Assembly (NCBI GenBank): GCA_007922195.1
Contig: ML681997.1
Location: 13,806,282 to 13,870,281 of the forward strand
Reading direction: 5' to 3'
DNA from: Podocnemis expansa
Taxonomy: Eukaryota; Chordata; Testudines; Podocnemididae
DNA length: 64,000 bases
Part shown: piece after piece, positions 10,136 through 22,540 of the stretch
Layout: every line of letters starts with the position of its first letter
How positions within the stretch are numbered: position 1 is the first letter of the stretch
Notes under the pieces: model-generated
Databases searched by the model: none
Seen by the model: only the letters and a program-made list of their open reading frames with translations
What the model was told of the DNA's origin: nothing
Made by a program: the position numbers and the translations under genes

Positions 10136-13100
10136 CTGAATTGTGCCTTGGAGACTTCCAGCCCCTTCACCTCACTGGAGCTTTACTGAAAGACACCGAG
10201 GGGTTGTGCCTGTTTCTTTAGCCTGCCCTCTGTATTTTGGACTCGTTTATCAGAGCCAGCATGGAGAGGCGTGAGGAGTTTTGATAGTGTGCCGTTGGTA
10301 CTGGTGTGGTTGCAACATTGTTGACGCTTTAGCTAAGCAAAACATGTTTGGTGTGTTTATTTGCCTTCTCCCACATAGAAGAAGCAAATGCCTGGTTTGG
10401 TTTTGTTTGTCTTTACATTCTGGCAGGAGTATACATGTCAAAATGCCATTTTGAAGGGGAGTTGCTTACTTTAATATTTGTTTACAAGTGAAAAATGTGT
10501 TTCATAGCTACTTGGTTACCTTATATAGCTGTTAATTTCCTAGTGACAGAATATTTACCACAGCACTGTAGTATATATGGATTTAAAGACTTTGCCAGCA
10601 CCTTTCACAATTTAGATAGGTATGCTTTCATTGTTTCCTGAATATAAACAAAATTCTTGAAAGTATGTAGTCAGTGTATTAAAAGACGTGATCAAGCAAG
10701 GATGGAAATTGTCCCAGTGTATTATGTAGCACCTGTACTTTCAGCTTTCACCTGCAAGCTATAAAATTTGCTGGACATACTTTCATTGATAAGTAAATGA
10801 CTTGCTCTGTCCTGAAAAGGAGGGAGCAAAACTTTTGTTTACAAATGTGTTCACACTGTACTGTCTCCTGACAGTATATGCTCATATAATTTAATTGTAC
10901 AAATAGTTCTAATAGTACAAATAGTAAACTATATATTGGCTTGTTCCTCACTTGAGGGGCTTGATAAAAATATAGGGTTCAGGAGAAGCTGTCCTCTAAT
11001 GCTGTCGCCCTCAGTTTTGCTCTGCTTATGGTTTGTCCACGCTACAACCAGAATCTGCTCTAGGAGAACTAAGTTTGTATAGTCCCTTTTCCTCTCAGCC
11101 TGCACCTTTGAATAGAATTATTACCCTGACTGTTGGTTCTTAGCTCATTAAAGACATGAGAGCAGTAAAGGTTGCCACTGCGGTTTGGAAGTCTTCTAGA
11201 TTAAGTATTGTAGTCACAGAAAAGGGGACATATGTCTTAACAGTTTCCTTTTGCTCTCAGCTTGTAATTTGACTGTAGCTTGCAATAACTGGAAGAGCCA
11301 TTCTAAACCTTATTGTAAGCTGCATGTATAATGACAAAATGCCTGGTTTGACATGGTGGTGGCTTTTGGGGAACATCTAGGCTAATGGAGAACATGAATA
11401 ACCACGTGTGGGCCACATCAGGATTTTCAAAATTAAGCTTATATAGAGAGCTGGTTATTCATTTCTTTGTGCTTTCTTGAAAATTAATAATTAGGATTTG
11501 ATGACTGTAACTCAGATTCTGCCTTCAGATTCGTGCCGTAGAGCTCTGTGAACACAATGGAATTAGTAGTGGTTCTGTACAGAAATGATGGTGAGATTTG
11601 TGGGGCTCTAGCGCCCAAGTCAAGGCAGAGATAAAAAGATGAGACTGGAGCCCCGCTTGGATCTTCCTGTTACTGCTTGGATTTTCCTGTCACTGTTGTA
11701 TTCATTTGGATGGAATAAATGGGCCAAGGGTATTACTATAAACTAGTCACTGACCAACATAAAAAAAGTGTTAAATGTTAAATGAGGTCTGGGGACTTGA
11801 TATGTAGAAATCTCAGCCTGCTTCGTACCATGGCAAACACACCACTGAAAATCCTTTTAACAAAGATAAACCGTTTCAGACTTTAAAAGCAGCAGCAACA
11901 GCTCTAGCTTATCTGAATTAATTTCTTCCTTTTTACCCAAAAGGATTATTACTTTGATACCACATAAGAGAATGCCAAATGAGAGGTTTTTTTTCCTTCT
12001 AAAATTCTCTCCAGCTGTGGGGAAAGGGCACAAGGGATGTTGTTACAACAAAAAGTTAATTTAATATTTTACCTTTGAAGTGCTTTAACTGAGGATAGGA
12101 CACTGCCCACAGAGTCTGCTACTTCCCCTTAGGCTGCAGTTGTGACTGCGGAGTGGTGGTATTTCCCTCAAATTCTGTTACCAAGATTCAAGCATGTTTC
12201 CCCTTGAGCATGCCCTGGTTCTGCCGATTGCTCCGGAAATGAAGACGAAATCAAATCTCTTCCTGAGCAGGAGAGCACTCGCTATAAGATGAGCACAGGT
12301 GCTCTCTTACTTCTGTAGGGCACTCAGCTCCAGCAAGGATGGAGCACACTTGAAAGACAGAAAAAGAGAGCGCCCTGATTAGGGAACTTCCTGTGTTCAG
12401 AGGCTGCCCCAAATATATTGAGTTTAGCTCTGCTCTACCCTCCATTGGAAAATTAGATGGTCCTGTGAGAGAGCTTTCACTACGCTTGTATGCAGGGAGG
12501 TGAAGTTTTTTTCTAAAATGAATTGCTTACTGCATTTTTCACAACTTAATTTTATGCATATGCTTACCAGCTGTTTCCTACATTAATAAAGTAACCTGCA
12601 GTGAAATGCAAGATATTTATTTATATAATTAATTACTGCATTTTAGTTTGTCTGAATGATGCATACAGTTGGCATTTTGGGATTGAATAAGGCATCAGAA
12701 CAAATCTTAAAAAAGAAAAAAAAAAAAGAAAAGGAAAGAGTTGTTCATCTTCAGCTCTTGCTGTGCCTTAGTTGCATGTAGATACAGTCTAGACAAGCAA
12801 ACCATAGATATCTAAGATGATTTCTGTTCACTGGTAAGCATTCCTAGAATTACTTAATGAGGTTCATGATCATTGGATTTTTTTCAGTTTGTGCAGAAGG
12901 AAAGCCTTCCTTCATTTGTCCATATCCAGTAAAGCACAGACCCACCCAGCAGGGCTGACTTCCTCTTCCTGTATGAGATCTTTTTGCTGCCATTGTGCCT
13001 TTAAAATAACACATTTTTCTTGGTTGAATTGCACTAGATGCAATTTGGATGTGCATTTAAAACTGCACCAGATAGAGTGAGGTTAGCTGCTCTGACTGCA

Positions 13101-14985
13101 CTGTATGCTCTTGGGACAGATAAGACATCCCACTGTCCCCTGATGTGAATTAAAGGTACTTGAAATGAGTGTGCTTTCCCCACATAAACAAACATAGCTG
13201 AATACAGAAGATAAGGCCAGTCCCTGGCCTCTTCTGCATGTTGAATGTTAGGTGTCCTCTTAATTCCTTGTGCCTTCATGCCACTTCAGTGCACAAAGCC
13301 ACTACATTATCTCAGACTCTCCCCAAGAGGCTAGGAGGGTGCAAAGATGTGCCTGGCAGCAGAGTTACAGCAGCTTACTGTGGAGGGTATGTTGTACCAA
13401 GTCTAAACTGCCAATCCCTAGTCCTGGGACTGGAAGACAGAGAGTCTCCCAAATCATAGTCGTCCTGCTGGGCTGTTTCAGGGGTAGTGGAATAAGATGC
13501 TGTTACTTAGTCTGCGTGAATTGTGAGATGACAGTCAAACCCATAATAAATAAGATGGCACTATGCAAATATGAATCCAGATAGATAGGGACTAATTGAG
13601 CTCCAGGCTTCAGAAACTTTTTTGTCATTATTTTTCATTTCTTCTAATTGGAGGGATTATCCTTTCTGCTAATTAGTTACTTTGCTTTTAACTTTCTCTT
13701 TCATCAAGTGATTATTAAAAAGGGATTCACTGCTTATTTCCATTGTTTTAAACTCTGCGTGTGGGGATACAATGTACTGGACCCTGACCTGTGATAGCAT
13801 AGTGTTCCAGCAATAAGTAATGTGTGTTAACTTTCACACAGCCATTCCATTTTCAGAGTTCAGCTGTGATAATTATAGGGTTTTTATTTAACATTTTATA
13901 TATTGCTCAGCATTGGAGAGAAGGGTTTAAATGAGGTCTGTTCTCTCATTTATGCGAAGGCATAACTGTCAGTAGCTGTACTGGCATAACAGCCTGTCAT
14001 GTAGATGCAGTCTTACTTTGACTACATTCTCAAAAGGTGAGTGTCCTAAGATAAGTTGTATCAAGGAGTTATTTCCATTCTGTAACATATAGTTTTTCCA
14101 GATTTGTCCGTGAAGTTGAGAAATTCCTAATGTTTTGTGTTGCAGTATCAGATTTTTGTATTTTTTTTCCTCCCCTAAGCAAATCTCAGGCTTGTTTTTA
14201 GGAGATGATGATTTATAAGCAGGGAGAAATGGAAGATTAATAACTTTCAACAGCTGTGATTTATTATTTATTTGAGAAATACAGAGCAGAACTTGTAAAG
14301 ATTCAGAACTGTGACAGCTGGTGAAAGTTCACAGAAATAAAAAGAGGGACATGACCTTCTTTCTTTTAATCTCGTCCCACTCAAAGTTGCAATTTTCATA
14401 TTTACAGTGATTAATATAATGCAAGTTAACTTCGTTAGACAGAAGCTCTGTCTAGCTCAGAGCCCTGGCAATGCAATATGGAGCATCCCATCTCTGTCTA
14501 ATGACCAGGGGGTGGTTACTATCAGTCATTCCCTCAACGGGTGACATGAAATTAGTTGACCTTAGTCCAGTTCCTGATTGACCCCACTATCATTATGACT
14601 GGTACTTGTTGCTATTCAAAATAGATGTCATGCTGAATAGGCATGAGATGCAGTCCATCCAGCAGAGGAGTGAGGCAATGATGAATGGTGGAGGGAGGTG
14701 TCTAGTACGTGTGGCTTAGGTTTAATATCTTCACCAGTATCTGGAATTTGGGATAAATTAACATTTTAATGATATTGCCCTGTTATATTGAACAAAAGTT
14801 GCAGATAGTTGGGGGCTGAGAAACAAAAAGAAACCTAGAGAAATTGGCAACATGGGCAGAAATCTGGAAAACAGATCTGCTGGTGATAGTGGAGAGAGAA
14901 CTGAGAAACAGAGTAGCAAGGGAGACCAAGGAATACAGTTCGGGGCTGCATAAGTAGAGGCTTCAGGCAGCAAGAATGGGGCTGT
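10136..14985. other. Intron 1, mostly unique
   Basis: Nearly 5 kb of AT-rich intron with no exon, RNA gene or clear transposon recognised. A-rich simple sequence at 12710-12735. Open frames are short and lack coding features. Confidence 0.5.
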
Positions 14986-14989
14986 AGGA

Positions 14990-15335
14990 GCTGATTTATG
15001 CAGACGGAAAGTTAAATGATCTTACCCAAGATACTGCGTGCTTATTTAAGAGGGGAGTTGAATTCCTTAGAGAGGTCAAAGGGAGTAAAGGGATGAAATT
15101 AATAAGAAAACCGAAGTGGACTATTAGGAAAATCTTCCTGGCATTGAGATGCATTAGGCCGTAGAAGTCTCCCACAAGTAGTAGTTGTAGCCTCAGCATT
15201 GGGGATGTGAAAACTAGGGTGGATAAAATCTCTCGAAAAACAACCGTTGGGGAGTAGTTTTCATTTTCAGGAAGATGGAAGAGTTCTGGATTAGGTTTTC
15301 TAACCCATCTCTAATGTATAGGGTTTTTCCTGACA
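14990..15335 (+). repeat. CR1/L2-like LINE 3' tail
   Basis: Blocks resembling a LINE 3' end in order: GGAAAATCTTCCTGGCATTG, TCTCCCACAAGTAGTAG, ACTAGGGTGGATAAAATCTC and TTCTGGATTAGG. Diverged, with no open frame. Ends about 330 bp before exon 2. Confidence 0.55.
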
Positions 15336-15664
15336 GTGCTGCTGCTGCCATGCTGTGTCTCTTCAGTGAGTAGATAAAACTTCCTTGGACATTCACTTTG
15401 GCATTCCCATTCCTGCCCTAAATAAAAAGATTTGTGACAAACAAATTCCTCATTTAGACTTTGTAATCAAAATAGCAGTATAAGTGACCCTGCTGTTGTA
15501 GTGATTAGTTTATATATGTGAAATGCTGCAAAATGATTTTTTGTTTAAATCTTTCTAGAAGTAGCTGAAAAAGAGAGGGGAAAAAACCGCCTGTTTCGTA
15601 CCCCTTCTGCTGGAATCCAGAAATAACAGCAGGGTGATCTTTTGGTATAAGCTCTTTTTTCAAG

Positions 15665-15680
15665 AGACGTTCCTGCCATT
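15665..15680 (+). other. AKT1: AKT1 exon 2, 5'-UTR part
   Basis: Sixteen bases between the predicted acceptor TTTTTTCAAG| and the start codon. ATTATGG places A at -3 and G at +4, a good initiation context. The acceptor is inferred. Confidence 0.6.
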
Positions 15681-15726
15681 ATGGATGAAGTAACAATAGT
15701 GAAGGAAGGATGGCTTCACAAACGAG
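15681..15726 (+). CDS. AKT1: AKT1, first coding exon
   Basis: Encodes MDEVTIVKEGWLHKRG and the first base of the next codon, ending at the donor G|GTAAGT. AKT1 is the RAC-alpha serine/threonine kinase that binds PIP3 at the plasma membrane through its PH domain and is activated by PDK1 and mTORC2. This exon supplies the start of the PH domain, including Lys14, a phosphoinositide contact in AKT. The 46-nt coding length and phase-1 splice match vertebrate AKT exon structure. WLHKRG separates it from AKT3 (WVQKRG); exon 3 separates it from AKT2. The ATG is fixed by family start and initiation context. Expression is presumably constitutive from the CpG-island promoter. Confidence 0.95.
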
Positions 15727-17715
15727 GTAAGTGCCTTTTCCTTCCCATTTAAAAGAATGTTGTCCATTGGGGTCAGCCAACAGATTGGCTTGGTCTTACC
15801 TTCAATAACATATGTTTGAATAGCCCTTCCTTAGTTTTCTCTCTTTAAATCTGATCCTTCCTAATGATAAATACACAAAATAGTATTCTGTGAAGTGTGT
15901 ACGGTCTGTTTTTCTCAGAAGACTCTGTATCTCCACCGTTCGGTATGAAAATTACGTTCACGGGAAAAAGGGCTACTTAAAACTAGAGAGTTCAAAGTTG
16001 GGACAATTTATTTTGTCTCTACAGCATCATTTGAAATGCCGATGACAACTGTAGCGGTTCTGTCTGTGTGCATGTGTCACTAGAAAATATAATTGTCTCA
16101 AGATGAGTCTTCATTTGGACAATAAGGGATACAATGATGATTTGCTGTGCTATGCTCCCACGGTAGATTTGCTAGTGAGTGCACTCTTTTTTTTCTTTTT
16201 TTTTTTTTTTAAAGCCCTACCACTCATACAGAAGTTCCAAGACATGAGCAGTAACATTAATCTTGCAGACTCCGTGTAAATTCAGTTATCTCTGGTACAA
16301 TAAAACTCTTATAAAAGTCCTTCTGTATGAGAGGTGAGGCTAAAAGCTTAAATGTAACTGACACAGTAATTGCTTGTCCCTCTATTTTGTTGCATTCTCT
16401 CCATTTCCTCAATGTCTTGCTAAGAGTAAGTGACAGCTGTATGCTTTTTTTCTTAGGAACAGTGTTGTTATGCTATCAGGCATTTGGTTTATCTGTTTTT
16501 TTGTGCTGTCCTACTGCTTCCTGGAAAGGAGGGAAGAACAGTAGGTGCTTTCCATAATCTCATCATTTGTTGTAGACAACAACAGAGTTTGTATACTCCA
16601 GTAATATGGAAGTTTTACTGCTGCAGACTCAGGATTTTTCTGGACACGCTGCAGCAACAGAGTAATGTAACCTGAAGACACAAAGGTTCAGAATAATTTT
16701 TTGGGGGGAAGGAGATGACATTGCTTATAATCTTGAAAAAGGGTGAGGATTTTTCTGCAAGAATAAAATTGATAAAATCCATGTTGTTGAAATAAAAGAA
16801 TTATTTTTTTTGTATGATCTGATTTATCTTTTAGTTTTCCACTGTCGTCTGATGGGTGGGTCAGGAGACTTTGACAGGGCTATTTCAAAGCACCATAATT
16901 TTTTATTCAGTTTTTCGTTCTGATTTGTTTCAGACAAACTGTGTCCTTGCTAGAGATTAGAGATATGTATAACATGTTAATTCACGTCACTGGGTAGTTG
17001 TGAAGAATCTAAACTACCTTGTGTGGTATGTTTGAGACATACTTCTTGATTGGGTAAAACAAGGGAAGGAGAAAATTGCTTACATTTCATTTTTCCAGTT
17101 TGGGATCTTATACATTCTTGCAGTTAAAGGGATAGTGTGGATTTAAATCTAAATTCTTCCTGAATGTTTGTTTTTTACTTAGTTGATGACCAACATGACT
17201 ATAACAGCTGATGGCTAACATGACTATAACTGAAAGGGGTTGGAGATAAATATATTCCTTGCATGTGCGTGCACGTACATTGGCAGCACTTTAGCTATAC
17301 AGTTTTATTGTAGTCAGTTTTCCTCTGTTTGCATGGGTCTTTCTGACAATAGCGGGGGAGGGTGTACACTCTTAAAAAAATAAGAAAGCATGCATGTTAA
17401 TCCACAAACATTGTTCATGGGAGATTCAAGGGCAGATATAGTACCCAAAATTATTTTTACACCCCCCCCTTTTTTTTTAAAGTCTGGCTAGATTTCAAGT
17501 TGACAATGACCCTTAAATTGAAAATTGACATTTCTTGCTTCCCACAGTAAAAAAGATAAGATGAATACAAATGAAGTTCTGGTTCTCCACACTCTGCAGT
17601 ATAGCTTAGGGATGTCTTAGTTCAAGATTCCTGAATTGATTTTTAGATTCCTTTGGAGACACAGTATTGTGTGCTTGGCATCAGAGATTATAATCTGCCA
17701 ATAAAGTCATAAAAT
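15727..17715. other. Intron 2, unique stretch
   Basis: No gene seen. Poly-T at 16188-16211, C7/T9 homopolymers at 17462-17480, and a short direct repeat of AACATGACTATAAC near 17191 and 17217. Confidence 0.4.
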
Positions 17716-18198
17716 AGTAGTTCCCAACCCATGGCTCTTGTGGGCTTTCAAAGCAGCGCTTGGCTCCCCTCCTGCTAGCTGCAGAATGGTGTCACTTCAT
17801 AAGGACCCAGGTGGAGCACATTTCTGTAGGGCTAAAAGAGCAATGCAGGCACATCACTGCAATCAAAAGGATAGGGTATTAGTGCTCCTGTTCCCCTGGC
17901 TATAGCAGGGAGCATTGCAAAGCACTCTACCTAGCTCTGTAAGTGCTAGGATCTTGGCTGGAGCTAGAGGGAAGGGAGCACTGATCTTCTGTCCCCCTTG
18001 CTGCAGAAGAGAACACTACTTGGGACCAAGATATAGAGTGCAGAACTATAGGATGCGTGTGGTTTTCCTGCTGCAGCTAGGGAGACAGAAGATCAGTGAG
18101 CAAGGAGGCAAACTGCTTTTCAGAGGGCCAGCTGCTGGCCGTTCAGGCTGTAAAAATGATATCTGTGGTCCTCGAGCCAAAAACGTTGGGAACCACTG
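17716..18198. mobile_element. hAT-type MITE, 483 bp
   Basis: Left end AGTAGTTCCCAACC, right end GTTGGGAACCACTG. Flanks CATAAAAT (17708-17715) and TATAAAAT (18199-18206) match 7/8. Interior has no transposase frame; the open frame at 17915-18259 overruns the element and is not credible. Confidence 0.85.
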
Positions 18199-18840
18199 TA
18201 TAAAATCACCATATAAGCACATGAGGTGTAACTTTTTCTTTTTTTGGTGGGGTAAATAGTGCATGCTGGATCTCTTAAAATTCAAATTTAGTGCTGGGAG
18301 TTTGCATATTCATCATGGTATTTTGCATGTAAGTGAACCCTATTTCTTTATCCTGGTTTCCCCACAGCCTTTTCCTCTTCCTCGTCCCCTGCGAGTGAAT
18401 ACCATGGCATCTATTTCCTTCTACTTCAGTGGTAAAACACAATTATTAATGTTTCTTCACTGACCTGCTGGTTGGAGAGTTTGGAAAGCAATGCAGTATC
18501 CCTTTCTCGGCTTGCCAGGAGGCCACATGTGCGAGCTTTACTATTCTCTTGGCTCATTGATAGCAGTGTTGAGATTAGTCTTGAAACTCTCATGGAGAGG
18601 CTGGTCCATGAATGTTAAATGTTTTTGTTTTTTAAGTAACTTCACTTTTCCAGTGCTTGTAATAGATCTTCACTTGAAAAACACCAAATTAATTTGCCTG
18701 TACCGCAAGGCTAAATGCTGCAGTCACAGGATGTTTCCAAAACTGATGCCTGGGACTGTGATCTTGTAAAAGAAGACATAAACAGTAATTACTGTAGGAC
18801 AGGATTACAAAAGGAGGATTACAGATACAATAAAGGTATA

Positions 18841-18957
18841 CAAACAAGGAGTCCTGTGAAACTTAAAGACTAACAAATTTATTTTTTACATGAGCTTTCA
18901 TGGGAGAAAATCCCACTTTATTAGACGCTTTGAAGGTGGGGAAACTTACAGAACCCT
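18841..18957 (-). mobile_element. GTGGCAC retroposon, one arm
   Basis: CAAACAAGGAGTCCTGTG to AACTTACAGAAC. On the minus strand the core reads CTAATAA...CATGAAA, so both hammerhead-like boxes are damaged. No target duplication was found. Confidence 0.8.
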
Positions 18958-19705
18958 CCACGGTTTCAGTTGGATAGAGTATCTTTTAAGTTCCTGTCCT
19001 GAACAATTGAATGGCATGGCTTTGTGCAGTTAGACAATTGCTACATTTCATCTCAGTGATGGCTGTGTTTCAGTGGTTGAAGTGATTCGTGTATGTGTAA
19101 ATCAGCTTGCAAAGTACTTTGGAGCTCTTCTGGATGGCAGGTGCTCTTTAAGCCATTATTGTAGAACAGGTGGTTTTGGCCTGGTAGAAATAGCACGACT
19201 TTCTGGGGCAGCTTCCTTTCTTTAGCTCATGTCTTGTTCTTGTTTGTTCATTTTTATTTTTGACTTTGAAATAGAGAAATGAGAATTACTTTCTGGGTAT
19301 GTCTGATAGTTCCTGGCAGCCCCATGAGTCAGTCAGTTAAAGGAAGTACCACTTCCAGTATTGCAGATGTTTTTTTTTTTGCGGAGAGTGCAGTGGTATC
19401 TCCTTGACACTTGTAACCTCAGCTAGTCAGACGCATAAGAATTCATGAATGAACTCACTTTTTTTTTTTTTTCAATTGGCAGTGCATAGCTCTGTAACCC
19501 TAATCAGGATGGAACATGTGCTTTCTCATCAGCTGTGCACATGAAAACAATCATTAGAAAACCTGACCTCACTTGGCAGAGTTGCCTAATGCACACTTGG
19601 AAAACCTGGAGCGAAGGAATTTAGACTTTGTCATGCTTAGGGGGTGACTGTGTGTGCACATGGAGTAGAAGGGTAAGACGTTAGAGGGTGGGATTTTGTT
19701 TTGGG

Positions 19706-19783
19706 GGAAAGCATAATAGGGGAATTAGGCTGTACAGGTCCTGTGTGGAAAGCATAATGGGGGAATTCGGCTGTACAGGTCCC
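19706..19783. repeat. Two-copy tandem repeat, about 41-bp period
   Basis: GGAAAGCATAATNGGGGAATT followed by CGGCTGTACAGGTCC (AGGCTGTACAGGTCC in the first copy) appears twice in a row. Confidence 0.85.
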
Positions 19784-20221
19784 ATGACAAGAGATGATAT
19801 ATGGGAAGGGGGAGAAAAATTATCTCTTCTGAATGAGTTTTATATATTGGGACTCATGTTAGTGTGTTTCTAAATGTAGTTTAGTGGAGCCTGGAGCTTT
19901 TGATGGGTTCCCTTTTGTGGGGAATTTCTTTTAGATCAAAGTGAATGCCAGCCTCAAAGTCTTGTTGATTTCCTTTTCCTTTCTCCGTTCATCTTTCCAA
20001 TATGAGGGTCCTCTGAGTATCAGCTTTCCATCTTTATATCTGCCTTTCCCAGTATGTTCTGTCATTTTTGTCTCTCTCTCATTTAGTTTGTAAAATTTTT
20101 GGGGAAGGGACTGTGTTTATGACATATGACTATGCAGCATACACAGATGAGCATTGTGTCAGGGCTAAACAAGGAGATAAGAATCGTCGTGGGAATCCTG
20201 AAATAGTTACAGTATGCATAG

Positions 20222-20402
20222 GTTCTAGGGGTGGCTGTGTTAGTCTGGTTCAGCAAAACAAACAAGAACAATGAAAGACTTGAGGCACCTTAAAGACTAA
20301 CGCATTTCTTTGGGCATAAACTTTCATGGGTTACAGCCCATGAACACTTATTCCCAAAGAGATTTGTTAGTCTTTATGGTGCCCTAGGACTTTTGTTATG
20401 TT
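20222..20402. mobile_element. GTGGCAC-family inverted dimer, divergent subfamily
   Basis: Begins CTAGGGGTGGCTGTGTTAG and shows two arms (GAGGCACCTTAAAGACTAAC, then TTAGTCTTTATGGTGCC). The central hairpin reads TTTCATGGGTTACAGCCCATGAA. The 'GGCACCTTAAAGACTA' form is shared with 58847-59063. Confidence 0.75.
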
Positions 20403-20411
20403 TGCTGTATA

Positions 20412-20799
20412 CAACTTGCTGGCTAAACTGCTGTGCAGTGTTTGCATTCACCGTTCAATAATACCACCATTTTGGATACACACTGGTGGACAAAATCCAT
20501 GTGCATAGTTAACAAACACGGAGTCTTTTGGCACTTTTAAAGACTAACAAACTTATTTATTGCATGAGCTTTCAAGGAAAAGATCCCACTGCATCAGATG
20601 CTTGAAAAGATGTCTGATGAAGTAGGATCTCTCCCATGAAAGCTCATGCAATGAAGAAATTTTTTAGGCTTTAAAAGTGCCATAAGACTCCGTGTTTGTT
20701 AACTATGCACATGGATTTTGTCCACCAGTGTGTATCCAAAATGGTGGTATTTTTGAACAGTGAATGCAAACACTGCACAGCAGTTTAGCCAGCAAGTTG
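20412..20799. repeat. 388-bp near-perfect palindrome
   Basis: Outer arms 20412-20525 and 20686-20799 are 114 bp each and differ at 2 positions. They do not look like the repeat family. The inner part is a foldback copy of the GTGGCAC retroposon whose arms differ at about 11 of 84 positions. The right inner arm keeps CTGATGA but has CATGAAA. Confidence 0.9.
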
Positions 20800-21834
20800 A
20801 GAAAAACTTATCCAGTTGAAACTGAAGGAGGATTTTATGCACTTAGAATGTAATTAAACAAATTGTGTATCTGGCTGACCAACAGATAAATATTACCAGA
20901 AGATCTTTAATGGCAAGCGGCTTCTTGACTCCTCTGAAAAACAGTGCTTCCAGCAGCAGGATGCCTCTAAGTAAGAAGATGGGGACTTACAGCAGAAACA
21001 TGAAGTAAACATTACTCCCTTTGGAACAACCAGCATTCTTTAGAGATCTTTGCACCAGGCGTTGACCTGGTGCCACCCTGTTTATCTTCTAAGGTCTGTT
21101 GTCGTCACAGCACAGGGTGACTGCAGGCTATGCATAGTTAAACCATTGGATTAACACATCCTTCATTTGGCTGAAGCAGAGTAACATGGTCCAAAATACT
21201 TCAACATTGTTAACCTGAAAAGCCAGTCAATATTTTTAACAGTTCATTTGTTAAGATCACTTGAACTAGGGTCACGTGATCATGTTTCCACCATTTGGCT
21301 TGTGTGGTGATCCTGGGGATATAATGTATTACTGTTCCTTCAAGTCTTACTGCTTTTTCTTCTGTTATCAGCTTGCCTTCTATGTGGCCCTTCAACTTTT
21401 GTGGGTTTCTCTCTTCCTGCGGTGTAGCTCTTGGCTTTCCTACCTACCTGTGCAGCCGGGGTTGTCTTAGCTTAGTTTAAGGATCTGCAGACTTTCCCTA
21501 ATATTTCAAAGGAGTGACACCTGATACAAAAGGTCTTTAGACATGTCTGAAGATGCTATCTGTCAAGATACTTCAGAGGAGAAAAGGAAAGGAACAAGAT
21601 AGGGTTGAACAAGGAAGGGGTGTGAGGACATTCATAATGGAGAGGAAAGAATGACTGTTTCTATTGTTTTTAAAGAGAATAATAAAATACATAGCTCAAG
21701 GTTTTTAGCTTGTAGGAAGATGATGTTATTGAGGTTGCAGGGGGGTCTTTGATAAACAGTGTCAGTCTGCAGCTTTGCGTTCTGGTCACAATTTTAACAC
21801 AAGAGGCAATAGTTTGGTTTTGTAGCTCTCCATT
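20800..21834. other. Intron 2, unique stretch
   Basis: No gene or clear repeat seen. Confidence 0.35.
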
Positions 21835-22540
21835 TCTTTCTTTTTCTTATCCTGCCCTGGGATTAGGGAGGAACCAGGAAATTATAGGCTAATAAATCTG
21901 GTTTTGACGGTATGCAAGATGCTAGAGACATTAAGAGAGGATGAGATCACACAACATCTGGAAAAATGAGAGTTGATAACGGGTAGAGCAAATCTCAACT
22001 GATGGAGTTATTTGTGGAGAGAGTGTAAGAAGCAGTTATAAATGCAAAGCCCTAGCGACGTTCCGTGTCAGATGGCAAACAAGTCATGCACAGGGTTAGC
22101 CAGTACAGCAAAGGTAACATCCGCATTCAACAGTAAAAAAAAAAAAAAAAAAAAAAAGCTGACTGAATGGAGATTTAAGATTGCTTGGTGGAAGGAAGTG
22201 CGTGAATAGACTACCAAAGGAGTAGTGCTAGGTGAAAGTATTCCAACAAAACTTTGGTGGATATCTTTTGGACTAAAACAGGTTTAGTTTTGTAAAGTTT
22301 TTATTTTGATCCAAACTTTCAGTTTTTTGGGAATAAATGTAATTAAAATAAGTTAGTGCTTTTGGTTTTGAGAGGTCTTTCCCCCCTTGTCCTCCTATAT
22401 ACTTGCCTTTTTTCAGCCATTCCACACACAAGCTGTAGTGGGTCGGATAGTTTTCACTGTGTTTATAAATGACTTGCCATGAAACCTGTGTGTAAGCGTG
22501 ATGCTGTATAGACTCTGATCAAAGGATAGAGAGAAGGTAT
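21835..22540 (+). mobile_element. CR1 LINE fragment (reverse transcriptase)
   Basis: Conceptual reading gives NYRLINLVLTVCKMLE (compare the CR1 'NYRPVSLTSVPGKIME' motif) at about 21875-21925. Further on, near 22440-22485, comes a 'FTVFINDL'-like motif. A poly-A run (22136-22157) and frameshifts interrupt it. Dead, 5'-truncated copy. Confidence 0.65.

Larger units (their letters stand above)
8408..15664 (+). other. AKT1: AKT1 intron 1
   Basis: Runs from the exon-1 donor GTAAGT to the acceptor before exon 2 (pyrimidine-rich GCTCTTTTTTCAAG, 15651-15664). It holds a dense MITE cluster in its first 1.7 kb, then mostly unique AT-rich sequence and a LINE tail near 15000-15335. The acceptor choice is inferred; CAG sites at 15620 and 15632 are weaker alternatives. 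Confidence 0.6.

Noticed and set aside
15681..15726. Assignment to AKT2 or AKT3
   Set aside because: KNDGT and RPQDVDQRE in exon 3 match AKT1; AKT2 has KSDGS and RPEAPD, AKT3 has KTDGS and KPQDVD.
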